DNA from: Lentisphaera araneosa HTCC2155
Lineage (GTDB): Bacteria; Verrucomicrobiota; Lentisphaeria; Lentisphaerales; Lentisphaeraceae
Assembly (NCBI RefSeq): GCF_000170755.1
Contig: NZ_ABCK01000002.1
Span: 1-64,000, forward strand
DNA length: 64,000 nucleotides
Direction of reading: 5' to 3'
Part shown: positions 36,716 to 45,298 of the stretch, piece by piece
How positions within the stretch are numbered: the stretch's first letter is position 1
How the letters are laid out: every line of letters begins with the position of its first letter
Notes under the pieces: generated by a model
The model's input: only the letters and a program-made list of their open reading frames with translations
The model's database searches: none
Told to the model about the DNA's origin: nothing
Position numbers and translations under genes: made by a program

Positions 36716-36773
36716 ACCGAACAAGACGGATGCAGACGACGCTTGACAGCGCGCCTGATCCGAGCCGTTCGGT
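36716..36773 (+). other. attC-like recombination site
   Basis: Imperfect palindrome with the full attC plan. Outer arms CCGAAC (36717-36722) and GTTCGG (36767-36772); unpaired AAGA/AGCC; inner arms CGGAT/ATCCG, CAG/CTG, CG/CG and CGCT/AGCG with single extra bases G36732 and A39 (36739) all on one strand; loop TGAC. The R' box GTTCGGT fits GTTRRRY except position 4, and R'' ACCGAAC is the matching complement. It is GC-rich against an AT-rich background. No integrase gene is in the window. Confidence 0.6.
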
Positions 36774-36793
36774 GCATTGATAAAGAGAAAAAT

Positions 36794-38341
36794 ATGAACA
36801 CAAAACAAAGCTTATTTAATGCGGTAGGTATTGCCGTCCTTGCTGCAATGATGACTCACCTCGCCTTTGGGGCCGCCAAGACAGAGACGCCCAACATCAT
36901 CCTAATACTGGCCGATGATATGGGCATAGACTCCATACAAGCCCTCAATGGAAAGAGCGGTATCCCAACCCCCCATCTCGATAGGTTGCTTACGCAGGGG
37001 ATACATTTTACGGATGCGCATTCTGGGTCGGCCGTTTGCACGCCGACGCGCTACGGCGTGCTGACAGGTAGGTATGCATGGCGAAGCCGGTTAAAGAAAA
37101 GTATTGTTCGCCAATGGGAACGTCCCCTCATTGAGAAAGACAGGCTCACATTGCCGGGCATGCTCAAGAAGAAGGGCTACAATACAGCCTGTATCGGCAA
37201 GTGGCATTTGGGATGGGATTGGCCAAAGAAAGGCGGTGGATTCACCGAGAAAATGAAGGAAATTGATTTCAGCGAGAAGATTGAAGGTGGCCCCGCCGGG
37301 TGCGGTTTTGATTATTACTTCGGTGATGATGTTCCGAACTGGCAGCCCTTCGTCTGGATTGAAAATGGCAGGATGTTGGGAGTGCCAAACAAACAACTCT
37401 CTTTTGCCTCTCACTATCACTCTGGAAAAGGTATCGGCGTGGAGGGATGGGACCTCGAGGCCGTATTGCCAAAAATAACCGAGAAAAGTGTCGAATACAT
37501 CAACCAGCAAGCAGAAACAAAGCAACCTTTCTTTCTATATTTTTCAATGACTTCTCCTCACACACCCATTGCTCCCTCAAAACCTTTTCAGGGGAAAAGC
37601 GGCATTAGTAGATATGCGGACTTTCTGATGGAAACCGACTGGTGTGTTGGACAAATAATGAAAGCTCTGAAAGACAGGGGTATTGCCGACAATACCCTGC
37701 TGATCTTCACTGCGGATAACGGGACAAGTCCAAAATGTAACTTCACAGAATTAAGAGAGAAGAGGACTGATTTGCAGAATCACTGGCGAGGCATGAAGGC
37801 CGATGCATTTGAAGGCGGCCATCGCGTCCCGTTTATCGTTAGCTGGCCTGGACATATCAAGCCCGGCAGCAAATCGGACCAAACCATCTCTCTTGTAGAC
37901 ATTATGGCAACCTGCGCGGATGCCGTTGCCTTGACCCTTTCCGATAGTGCTGCTGAGGACAGCGTTAGCCTAATGCCGGTGCTAAAAGGCGAGGACATAG
38001 CAACCCCTCTACATGAAGCCGTTATTTGCCATTCGATATCCGGTGTGTTTGTTGTGCGCAAAGGGAAGTGGAAACTCCAGTATTCAGCGGGTTCCGGCGG
38101 ATTGAGTTTGCCGAAAGATAAAAATGCCAAAAAGAAGGGTCTGCCAACATGGCAACTCTACGACCTATCCAGCGATCCCAAGGAAACAAACAACTTGATC
38201 AACGGACACCAGGAAATAGTGAAAGATCTTACCGCTATATTGCGCCGTTATATTGAAAATGGTCGCTCGACTCCCGGCACACCGCAGAAGAATCATAATG
38301 AAGCTATATGGTGGCCAGGTCTACCTTGGACCAAGAATTAG
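36794..38341 (+). CDS. Sulfatase, arylsulfatase-like
   Basis: Exported sulfatase of 515 aa when started at ATG 36794. The frame is open from 36743, but that start lies in the attC-like site; 36794 gives signal peptide MNTKQSLFNAVGIAVLAA and follows AAAGAG. Active-site CTPTR with Cys82 (Thr at the fourth position), metal-site ILILADDMGIDS, FTADNGTSP and IGKWHLGWDW. It shares the GGPAGCGFDYYFGDD insertion with the 21008 gene. Codon choice is visibly more GC-rich than in most neighbours, suggesting transfer from another lineage. Confidence 0.92.
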   Translation: MNTKQSLFNAVGIAVLAAMMTHLAFGAAKTETPNIILILADDMGIDSIQALNGKSGIPTPHLDRLLTQGIHFTDAHSGSAVCTPTRYGVLTGRYAWRSRLKKSIVRQWERPLIEKDRLTLPGMLKKKGYNTACIGKWHLGWDWPKKGGGFTEKMKEIDFSEKIEGGPAGCGFDYYFGDDVPNWQPFVWIENGRMLGVPNKQLSFASHYHSGKGIGVEGWDLEAVLPKITEKSVEYINQQAETKQPFFLYFSMTSPHTPIAPSKPFQGKSGISRYADFLMETDWCVGQIMKALKDRGIADNTLLIFTADNGTSPKCNFTELREKRTDLQNHWRGMKADAFEGGHRVPFIVSWPGHIKPGSKSDQTISLVDIMATCADAVALTLSDSAAEDSVSLMPVLKGEDIATPLHEAVICHSISGVFVVRKGKWKLQYSAGSGGLSLPKDKNAKKKGLPTWQLYDLSSDPKETNNLINGHQEIVKDLTAILRRYIENGRSTPGTPQKNHNEAIWWPGLPWTKN

Positions 38342-38460
38342 CGTACATCGTTAAGAATAGAGCACCAAAAATACCGTTAAAAGGCTAAGTCTTACAAGCG
38401 TGTGAGAACGGAGCCATGCGATAGAATAGAAAATGAATATCACTAGAATAAGGAAAAAAA

Positions 38461-39870
38461 ATGGTTAAGATAACAAAACAATTAAGTCTATTGATAACGC
38501 TTATTTTTATAGGGCTTTACATCCAAGTGCAAGCCGCTCCACCCAATGTGGTGGTCATCTATTTCGACGACACGGGCTGGAAGGACTTTGGGTGTTTCGG
38601 CGGAGCAGTTGATACGACTCATATCGATAATCTTGCAAAAAACGGAATGCGCTTCACGGAATACTATGCTCCAGCGCCAAACTGCTCACCTTCACGCGCC
38701 GGGCTACTGACCGGCCGATTCCCTTTTAGGTTGGGCATGTATAGCTATCGGAGCAAAAATACACCAATGCACCTACCGGATTCCGAAATCACCATTGCAG
38801 AGGCCTTGAAGACCAAAGGCTACGCCACCGGTATGTTCGGTAAATGGCATTTGGGTAACCTTGATGGTAAATCGCATCCGACTCCAAGTGAGCAAGGCTT
38901 CGACTACTGGCTTGCCTGCGACAATAATCTGATTAAACACAACCCGAAAAGCCTTATCCGTAACGGCAAGCCAGTCGGTAAAATCGCGGGGTGGGCGGCA
39001 CAAGTAGTAGCAGATGAAGCCAATGAATGGATGAAAAAACAGACCTCTCCCTTTTTTGCCTACATTGCCTTTAGCGAAACGCACTCACCACTCGATGCCC
39101 CCGAAGAGTTAATAACAAAATATATCGAGCGGGGAGAGAATAAAAAACGAGCGACCTACCGGGGAATGACTGAGTATAGCGATGCGGCCGTCGGCAGCAT
39201 CCTAAAAACCTTGGATGACATGGGCGTGAGCGATAACACGCTCGTTTTCCTCGCCTCCGACAACGGTCCCACCTCTGAAGATTCCTGCGAAGGGCTGCGC
39301 GGCAAAAAGAGCTATACCTGGGAGGGAGGCATTCGCGTCCCCGCCATCATTCGCTGGCCAGGTAAAGTAAAGCCTGGTTCGGAATACAATGACCCCGTGG
39401 GAGGCATCGACCTATTACCAACACTCTGCGATATTGTCGGGGCAGAACTCCCAAAAAGACATATTGATGGTGTAAGCATACGTTCAGTCCTTGAAGGGAA
39501 GCCCTTTAAACGTAACACCCCCATCCTAAGCTTTTTTTATAGAACTAGCCCTGCAGCCTCAATGAGAATGGGCGACTATGTACTTATCGGACACTCCGAT
39601 GACGAAGATCGCAAAAAATCACACAGCATGAGTGCGGAAGATATGCCCATAGTCAAGAGTAGCAAATTGGTTTCCTTCGAGCTTTACAACATCAAAAACG
39701 ATCTCGGACAGGAGAAAAATATTGCCGCTACCTACCCCGAAAAACTGGCGGAGCTTCGCAAGATCATGCTTGCACTTCATCACGACGCCATAAGCGAAGG
39801 CCCCTTCTGGGAATTCCCGGAAGCCAAGACCAAGAAGACGAAACGCAAATTGAAGAAGCAAAATAATTAA
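38461..39870 (+). CDS. Sulfatase, arylsulfatase/GALNS-like
   Basis: Exported sulfatase of 469 aa. Signal peptide to VQA, active-site CSPSR with Cys75, metal-site VVIYFDDTGWKDFGCFGG, FLASDNGPTSED and MFGKWHLGN. Lysine-rich C-terminus (TKKTKRKLKKQNN). Like the previous gene it has higher GC and different codon choice from the surrounding AT-rich genes; both may have arrived together. Gap to the next sulfatase is 19 bases. Confidence 0.92.
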   Translation: MVKITKQLSLLITLIFIGLYIQVQAAPPNVVVIYFDDTGWKDFGCFGGAVDTTHIDNLAKNGMRFTEYYAPAPNCSPSRAGLLTGRFPFRLGMYSYRSKNTPMHLPDSEITIAEALKTKGYATGMFGKWHLGNLDGKSHPTPSEQGFDYWLACDNNLIKHNPKSLIRNGKPVGKIAGWAAQVVADEANEWMKKQTSPFFAYIAFSETHSPLDAPEELITKYIERGENKKRATYRGMTEYSDAAVGSILKTLDDMGVSDNTLVFLASDNGPTSEDSCEGLRGKKSYTWEGGIRVPAIIRWPGKVKPGSEYNDPVGGIDLLPTLCDIVGAELPKRHIDGVSIRSVLEGKPFKRNTPILSFFYRTSPAASMRMGDYVLIGHSDDEDRKKSHSMSAEDMPIVKSSKLVSFELYNIKNDLGQEKNIAATYPEKLAELRKIMLALHHDAISEGPFWEFPEAKTKKTKRKLKKQNN

Positions 39871-39889
39871 CTCAATGGGGACACTATAA

Positions 39890-41419
39890 ATGAAAGCTTG
39901 GAAATATTTAAGATTTACTACGGTAACAATTGGATTAATACTGACGGCATCAGCAGATCAACGTCCCAATATTATTGTAATTATGTGCGATGATATGGGC
40001 TATTCAGATTTAGGTTGCTACGGTAGTGAGATTCAAACTCCAAACCTAGACAAACTAGCTGCAAACGGTCTGCGTTATTCACAGATGTACAATACATCTA
40101 AGTGCAACACAAGTCGCTCTAGCCTATTGACCGGACGCTATGTAATAGGTAAAACTTCTGATACTAATTATGATGCTGGACCATTGATCAGTGAAATCCT
40201 CCAAAATGCCGGCTATCGAACACTTTGGAGTGGCAAAAACCATAGTCGAGTTCGACCTCCCGAAAGAGGATTTGATCGTTTTTACGGTTTTCAGGGTGGT
40301 GCATGTAATTTCTGGAACCCAGGAGAAAAACTACAGGATGGAGGAAAGTTACCTCACATTAAAGCTTATGAATGGATGGTTAATGATAAATGGCATAAAA
40401 CTTTTATTCCTGAAGATCCAAATTATTTTATGACTGATGCCATTACAGACAATGCCATTTCCTGGCTTAATGAATATGAGAAAGAAGATAAACCTTTCTT
40501 TCTCTATTTGGCTTACAATGCTCCTCATTGGCCTTTACATGCTCCGGAAAAAGACATCGCTAAATACAAAGGCGTTTACGATGCTGGTTATCAAAAAATT
40601 CGTACCGCAAGGTATAAACGCATGATTGAAAAAGGTATTATAGAAACGGAAACAGCTACGCTATTTCCAGAACAGATTAAAAGCTGGGAAAGGCTTTCTG
40701 AAAAAGAACGTAAGCTGGAAGCACAACGCATGGAAATTCATGCTGCCATGGTCGACAATATGGACCAGAACATTGGCAGAGTTATTAATACATTGCAAAA
40801 ACAAGGAGAACTCGAGAATACTTTGATTCTATTCTTCTCAGATAATGGTGCTAGTCATGAGCGTGATAAAAGAGCTTTCAAAAATTATCAGCCTACTGGT
40901 AATGAAAAAATGGGCAGTGTGTTGAGCTATGAATGTATCGGCCGTGATTGGGCCCGCGTTGTAAATACTCCTCTAGCAAAGCATAAAGCCACCAGCCATG
41001 AAGGTGGGATCTGTACACCCATGGTGGCTTATTGGCCGAAAGGAATGACTAATACCGGGGGCTGGAATCATGAACCTGTCCATCTAGTTGATATAATGAG
41101 TACAGTGCTCGATTTATCTCATCAAAAGTATCCAATTAAATTTAATGGTAAGCAAACAAAGCCACTTCAAGGAACTAGTCTAGTACCAACGTTTTCACAG
41201 AAAGCACTCGCCCAGAGAAAATTCACAATGGGATTCGATTTTGCAAATAGCAAAGCTGTTCGCAAAGGAAAGTGGAAATTGGTCTCGTACAAAAAAGGTC
41301 CTTGGGAGCTTTACGATATGTCTAAAGACAGGACTGAAACGCTTAATCTTGCGAAACAAAATCCCGAGCTAGTCGAAACTCTCAAAAAAGAATTTTATCA
41401 ATGGATAGCGAATTTATGA
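39890..41419 (+). CDS. Sulfatase with non-canonical CNTSR active site
   Basis: Exported sulfatase of 509 aa. Signal peptide to ASA, metal-site IVIMCDDMGYSDLGCYG, FFSDNGASHERDKRAF and SGKNHSR. The active-site motif is C-N-T-S-R with Cys72: codon ACA (Thr) stands where Pro (CCN) or Ala is expected. Formylglycine-generating enzyme normally needs CxPxR or CxAxR, so maturation may be altered. Very similar in layout to the sulfatase at 47411 (RFYGFQGGACNFWNPG against RYFGLRDGVCNYFNPG), which keeps CYPSR. Confidence 0.9.
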   Translation: MKAWKYLRFTTVTIGLILTASADQRPNIIVIMCDDMGYSDLGCYGSEIQTPNLDKLAANGLRYSQMYNTSKCNTSRSSLLTGRYVIGKTSDTNYDAGPLISEILQNAGYRTLWSGKNHSRVRPPERGFDRFYGFQGGACNFWNPGEKLQDGGKLPHIKAYEWMVNDKWHKTFIPEDPNYFMTDAITDNAISWLNEYEKEDKPFFLYLAYNAPHWPLHAPEKDIAKYKGVYDAGYQKIRTARYKRMIEKGIIETETATLFPEQIKSWERLSEKERKLEAQRMEIHAAMVDNMDQNIGRVINTLQKQGELENTLILFFSDNGASHERDKRAFKNYQPTGNEKMGSVLSYECIGRDWARVVNTPLAKHKATSHEGGICTPMVAYWPKGMTNTGGWNHEPVHLVDIMSTVLDLSHQKYPIKFNGKQTKPLQGTSLVPTFSQKALAQRKFTMGFDFANSKAVRKGKWKLVSYKKGPWELYDMSKDRTETLNLAKQNPELVETLKKEFYQWIANL

Positions 41420-41478
41420 CTGTTAATAAACCGCCGTCAAATTTTAGAGAATTATTAAATATCAATAGGAAAACTTAA

Positions 41479-42990
41479 ATGTATAAACTTATTCAATCAT
41501 TCAGCATACTTTTTTTTATAACTAGCCTCTCATTATTTGGGAAAAATAATCAAGTAAATATCCTTTGGATTTTTTCAGATGACCATGCCTACCAAGCTAT
41601 AGGAACTTATGGTGGTCGCTTTGAAAGCTTAAACCTTACACCAAATCTTGACTCAATTGCCAATGAAGGGATGCGTTTTGACAAATGTTATGTTGCCAAC
41701 TCCATCTGTGCACCCAGCCGCGCAACTCTGCTTACCGGTAAGCATAGCCACAAAAACGGAAAAATTGAGAACCGAGGCGAGTTTAATCATGATCAAATGC
41801 AATTCCAAAAGCTCTTACGTAGCAATGGCTATCAAACCGCTATGATTGGTAAGATTCACCTCAACGGTAGCATGCAAGGTTTTGATTACTGGGAGGTACT
41901 ACCGGGTCAGGGCAAATACCTTAACCCCGATTTTATCAGCGAGAAAGGAAAGACCAAATATCAGGGTCATTCTACCGATATTATTACTGATCGTGCACTG
42001 AACTGGCTTTCTAACGGCCGTGATAAAACCAAGCCATTCATGGCTATGGTTCACTATAAAGCACCGCATCGTAATTGGATGCCTGCTGAACGCTTTCGCA
42101 AACAATTCGCAAAAATGGAATTTCCTGAACCAGAAACACTTTTTGATGATTATTCGACAAGGGGAGTCGCTGCCCATCAACAGAATATGTCGATCGAAAC
42201 AACGATGAATAATAGTAAGGACTTAAAATCAAATACCTGGAAGTTTCGCGATGAATTACTTAATAAATCTGGTCTTAAGGGCAAAGAATTGGTCCGTGCA
42301 AAATATCAAGAATACATGCGTGACTACCTGGCATGTGTTGCCGGTGTAGATGAAAATATCGGTCGCTTATTAAAGTATCTAAAGGATAATGATTTGGAAG
42401 AAAATACCGTAGTCATGTACTCAGCTGATCAGGGCTTTTACTTGGGTGAGCATGGCTGGTTTGATAAGCGCTTTATGTATGAGGAATCGTTCCGTACTCC
42501 CCTACTGGCGAAATGGCCGAGCGTGATTAAAGCAGGTAGTGTAAATAAGGATCTGGTACAAAATATTGATTTTGCCGAAACCTTTCTCGACATAGCAAAA
42601 ACTGATATCCCATCGGATATGCAGGGTAAAAGCCTTGTTCCACTAATGAAGGGGGATACCCCAAGCGACTGGCGCGAAAGCCTTTATTATCATTATTACG
42701 AATACCCAACTGGGCATCGTGTAAGACGTCACGAAGGGGTGACTACTGGGCGCTACAAGCTTATTCGGTTTTATGGATTAGATGTTCCCAATGGTGAAGA
42801 ATGGGAACTCTATGATTTAAAAAATGATAAACATGAAATCAACAATAAATATAAAAATCCTGAATACGCTGCGATCATCGCAAATTTAAAACAAGAATTA
42901 CAAAAGCTTCGTCAGCAATATGATGTTCAAGATATTCCTCAAACTGCGAAGAAGAAAAAGCAGATAAACAAATCTAAGTCCAATAAATAA
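41479..42990 (+). CDS. Sulfatase
   Basis: Exported sulfatase of 503 aa. Signal peptide to SLFG, active-site CAPSR with Cys77, metal-site ILWIFSDDHAYQAIGTYGG, MYSADQGFYLGEHGWFDKR and IGKIHLNG. The GEHGWFDKRFMYEESFRTPLL block places it with the choline-sulfatase/heparan-like group, near the sulfatase at 19202. The C-terminus is Lys/Gln-rich. Last of five consecutive plus-strand sulfatase or esterase genes, followed by an acetylesterase remnant. Confidence 0.92.
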   Translation: MYKLIQSFSILFFITSLSLFGKNNQVNILWIFSDDHAYQAIGTYGGRFESLNLTPNLDSIANEGMRFDKCYVANSICAPSRATLLTGKHSHKNGKIENRGEFNHDQMQFQKLLRSNGYQTAMIGKIHLNGSMQGFDYWEVLPGQGKYLNPDFISEKGKTKYQGHSTDIITDRALNWLSNGRDKTKPFMAMVHYKAPHRNWMPAERFRKQFAKMEFPEPETLFDDYSTRGVAAHQQNMSIETTMNNSKDLKSNTWKFRDELLNKSGLKGKELVRAKYQEYMRDYLACVAGVDENIGRLLKYLKDNDLEENTVVMYSADQGFYLGEHGWFDKRFMYEESFRTPLLAKWPSVIKAGSVNKDLVQNIDFAETFLDIAKTDIPSDMQGKSLVPLMKGDTPSDWRESLYYHYYEYPTGHRVRRHEGVTTGRYKLIRFYGLDVPNGEEWELYDLKNDKHEINNKYKNPEYAAIIANLKQELQKLRQQYDVQDIPQTAKKKKQINKSKSNK

Positions 42991-42992
42991 AT

Positions 42993-43130
42993 GCTCTAGT
43001 AACTAACTTGGTGGAATCCACGAGTATAGGGTCCATTGCAGCACGCTATACATGGGCAGAGAACCCAAGACTTGGTAAAGTCTGCTCAGAAGCCAACTAC
43101 CTCGCCTCTTCTTTTAGAGCTAACAGTTAA
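42993..43130 (+). pseudogene. C-terminal remnant of a sialate O-acetylesterase-like gene
   Basis: Reading to the stop at 43128-43130, the frame gives LVESTSIGSIAARYTWAEN, then PRLGKVCSEANYLASSFRAN. This matches the family end seen intact at 33781-35346 (VAVRYGWADNP, then NLYSKEGFPASPFRT). Only about 45 codons survive and there is no start. It lies in a different frame from the sulfatase stop just upstream. Confidence 0.8.
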
Positions 43131-43243
43131 AGTAATTCATCAATTCTCATTTGAATGTACAGGAAATTTCCCCTGTATTAGTATTGGTTCTACAAAGCTT
43201 AGATCATAGAAATTATCATTTTCGTAAAAATAATTTACTCTTT

Positions 43244-43272
43244 TGTAGCACAGTAAATTTGGCTCTGTCTAA
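43244..43272 (+). promoter_or_regulatory. ECF-like promoter motif (TGTAGCA variant) for the membrane AraC gene
   Basis: TTTTGTAGCA, 16 bases, GTCTAA (43267-43272), 35 bases before the ATG at 43308. It carries the same A-to-G change as the copy at 63705. Confidence 0.45.
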
Positions 43273-43307
43273 ATGTTTATACATAGACAAAAGGAAAGCT
43301 GAGACAA

Positions 43308-45143
43308 ATGTTAATTTATTTTCAAATCATCACCAATCTTTTAATGCCAATTGCAGCTGGAGCCCTGTACTTGGCGTGCTTCTTCTTTTCAAGAATGCAA
43401 GGAAGCAAGCGATTAAAGTATTTTAACCTATTCTTATTATCTTTTACAATTTACCTAATTCTACGACCAATACAGCTTGGTCTAGGCGCTCACCCTTACC
43501 CCCTTTGGGTATGTCTTTTTAGGCATTTCCTCTTGGATGCTGTTTGTGCGCCTTTGGCTTTTTTAGCTCTATGTGCGTTTTCAGAGAGTGTCTCAAAACA
43601 AAAAATCACCAAAGCCTTTGTTGCGGGTTCAGTGCTGGGGGGTTTTTACTGTGTTATGAATTTTCTTGGTACAGACTCAAGCTATGTATTGTTGGATCTG
43701 GGGCCATTGCAATTCCACGACAACTACACGCCCTCCAATCATGCTCCTTACTATGGGCGAGAACTTACGACGCTCACACAATGTTTGGTAGCTACCATTT
43801 TTTTCATTGTACCATCAATTAATTGTCTAAAAAAATCGGAATTAAAGCAAACGAGTCAGTTACTTTTTGCAAAAGGCTTACTCCTTTTTGGGCTCGCCTA
43901 CTTAATGGGTACTTTTTACCATCTCTGGGGACTCTATTATTTAGCTGCAGCTGTTAGTGCAATTTTGTTGAGTAAAGCAAATTATGATGATATTCAACAA
44001 ATTAAAAACAATGCTAAACAAGCGGCTGATCTTATCAGAAATGAATTAGTAAACTCACTACTGAGATCACAGGGTAATGAAAATAAACTAAAAGAGCTAT
44101 TTAAATTTATCGGCTTAGAAAAAAGCCCTAAACATTTCGTGATTTTGGAATGTAGTACCGACTCGAACAAAGGTGATTTTCAAAGAGAGTGTCTTAACCA
44201 CATCGACAAAGATGAACGATCTAAGTTGTATCAAGTTTTCTCCATGACCGATGACTCTTTCGGCCTTGCCTGTGGCGATTTCTCGAAAAAAGAACTTGCT
44301 GACTTCGCAGAATCATTGCGACAAAAATTAAGAACTCATAAAGTATCAATAGGAGTGAGTACTAGGTTACACAGCCTATGCGAGGCTTATCGTGAATCTC
44401 TGGTCGCTCTCAACAGAGCTAAAGAACTTGGAGGCGATATTGTCGTTATATTTACCCCGCTCAGAGATCTATCTGAATTTGGCACGAGTCTTATCGATCA
44501 GCAAAACAAATTAATTCAATTGATTTTTGAATCGCGTCGCGAGGAGATTGACCAACAAGTAAATGACTATATCAAAAATTTGACGCGCAATTGTAAAATG
44601 AATTTATTCAAAATGAAATTAAATCTACAAGGGATACCAGTTTTAATCACTAAATCTTGCATCGATAAAAATATTAGTCCCGAAGATATTTTAAAATGTG
44701 AAGAGCAACAAACAATTGCATTACTGGAAGTCAAAGAAATTGATGAATTAACTCTCTGGCTAAGTAAAACTATTAAATTTTATCTAAATATAATCCGTGA
44801 CTCCATGCAAAAGCCGGAACATTCGCAAATCAAGCGTGTTAAAGAATACGTTCAAGAAAAATTTAGAGAACCCATTTCTTTGGAAGACGCCGCTTCAATT
44901 GCATGTTTAAGTGCCTCACACTTTCGCCGGGTATTCAAAAAGGAATGTGGTGAGAGCTTTAATCAATTTCTCACCACATATAGAATTGATGCTAGTAAAG
45001 ATTTTCTCAAAAACCCGAAGTACAGTATAAGTGACATCGCCTATGAAGTAGGATTCAAGGATTCAAATTACTTCAGTACTGTTTTCCGTAAAAGCCAAAA
45101 CATTTCTCCACGTGATTACCGCAATAATGTATTAAAATCATAA
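43308..45143 (+). CDS. Membrane-anchored AraC-family transcriptional regulator
   Basis: Protein of 611 aa. Residues 1-225 contain about seven hydrophobic helices (ITNLLMPIAAGALYLACFFF, FLLSFTIYLILRPI, ... GLYYLAAAVSAILLS), forming a membrane sensor. Residues about 230-480 are a cytoplasmic linker similar to the middle domain of YesN-type regulators. Residues about 510-608 are an AraC DNA-binding domain (SLEDAASIACLSASHFRRVF; ISDIAYEVGFKDSNYFSTVF). It precedes the first alpha-glucuronidase gene by 155 bases and is the obvious local activator. The shared palindromes upstream of both GH67 genes are candidate binding sites. Confidence 0.86.
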   Translation: MLIYFQIITNLLMPIAAGALYLACFFFSRMQGSKRLKYFNLFLLSFTIYLILRPIQLGLGAHPYPLWVCLFRHFLLDAVCAPLAFLALCAFSESVSKQKITKAFVAGSVLGGFYCVMNFLGTDSSYVLLDLGPLQFHDNYTPSNHAPYYGRELTTLTQCLVATIFFIVPSINCLKKSELKQTSQLLFAKGLLLFGLAYLMGTFYHLWGLYYLAAAVSAILLSKANYDDIQQIKNNAKQAADLIRNELVNSLLRSQGNENKLKELFKFIGLEKSPKHFVILECSTDSNKGDFQRECLNHIDKDERSKLYQVFSMTDDSFGLACGDFSKKELADFAESLRQKLRTHKVSIGVSTRLHSLCEAYRESLVALNRAKELGGDIVVIFTPLRDLSEFGTSLIDQQNKLIQLIFESRREEIDQQVNDYIKNLTRNCKMNLFKMKLNLQGIPVLITKSCIDKNISPEDILKCEEQQTIALLEVKEIDELTLWLSKTIKFYLNIIRDSMQKPEHSQIKRVKEYVQEKFREPISLEDAASIACLSASHFRRVFKKECGESFNQFLTTYRIDASKDFLKNPKYSISDIAYEVGFKDSNYFSTVFRKSQNISPRDYRNNVLKS

Positions 45144-45200
45144 GCTCGTAAATACTATAACACTTAACTCTTTAGTTGACTTAACGCAACTGTGAAATTT

Positions 45201-45237
45201 GATCAGATCTTAAAGTTCTTTAAGCACTTTCTTAAGG
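45201..45237 (+). promoter_or_regulatory. Shared cis element upstream of GH67 gene 1
   Basis: A 37-base block matching 53259-53295 at 31 positions. It contains CTTAAAG-TT-CTTTAAG, a perfect 7-bp inverted repeat, followed by CACTTTCTTAAGG. Changes between the two copies fall in matched pairs inside the dyad. It lies 61 bases before the ATG. Confidence 0.55.
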
Positions 45238-45298
45238 ATTAATCATATTCAGATTTTATAAGTGCTTATAATTTAATTCACCTTACAAGGAAAATTCC

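Noticed and set aside
38370-38420. Second attC-like site after the 36794 sulfatase
   Set aside because: CCGTT/AACGG and CTTACA/TGTGAG pair partly, but the box order and extrahelical bases of attC are absent.
43151-43426. 91-codon plus-strand frame before the membrane AraC gene
   Set aside because: It runs into the AraC gene in another frame, lacks a ribosome site and covers the promoter motif.
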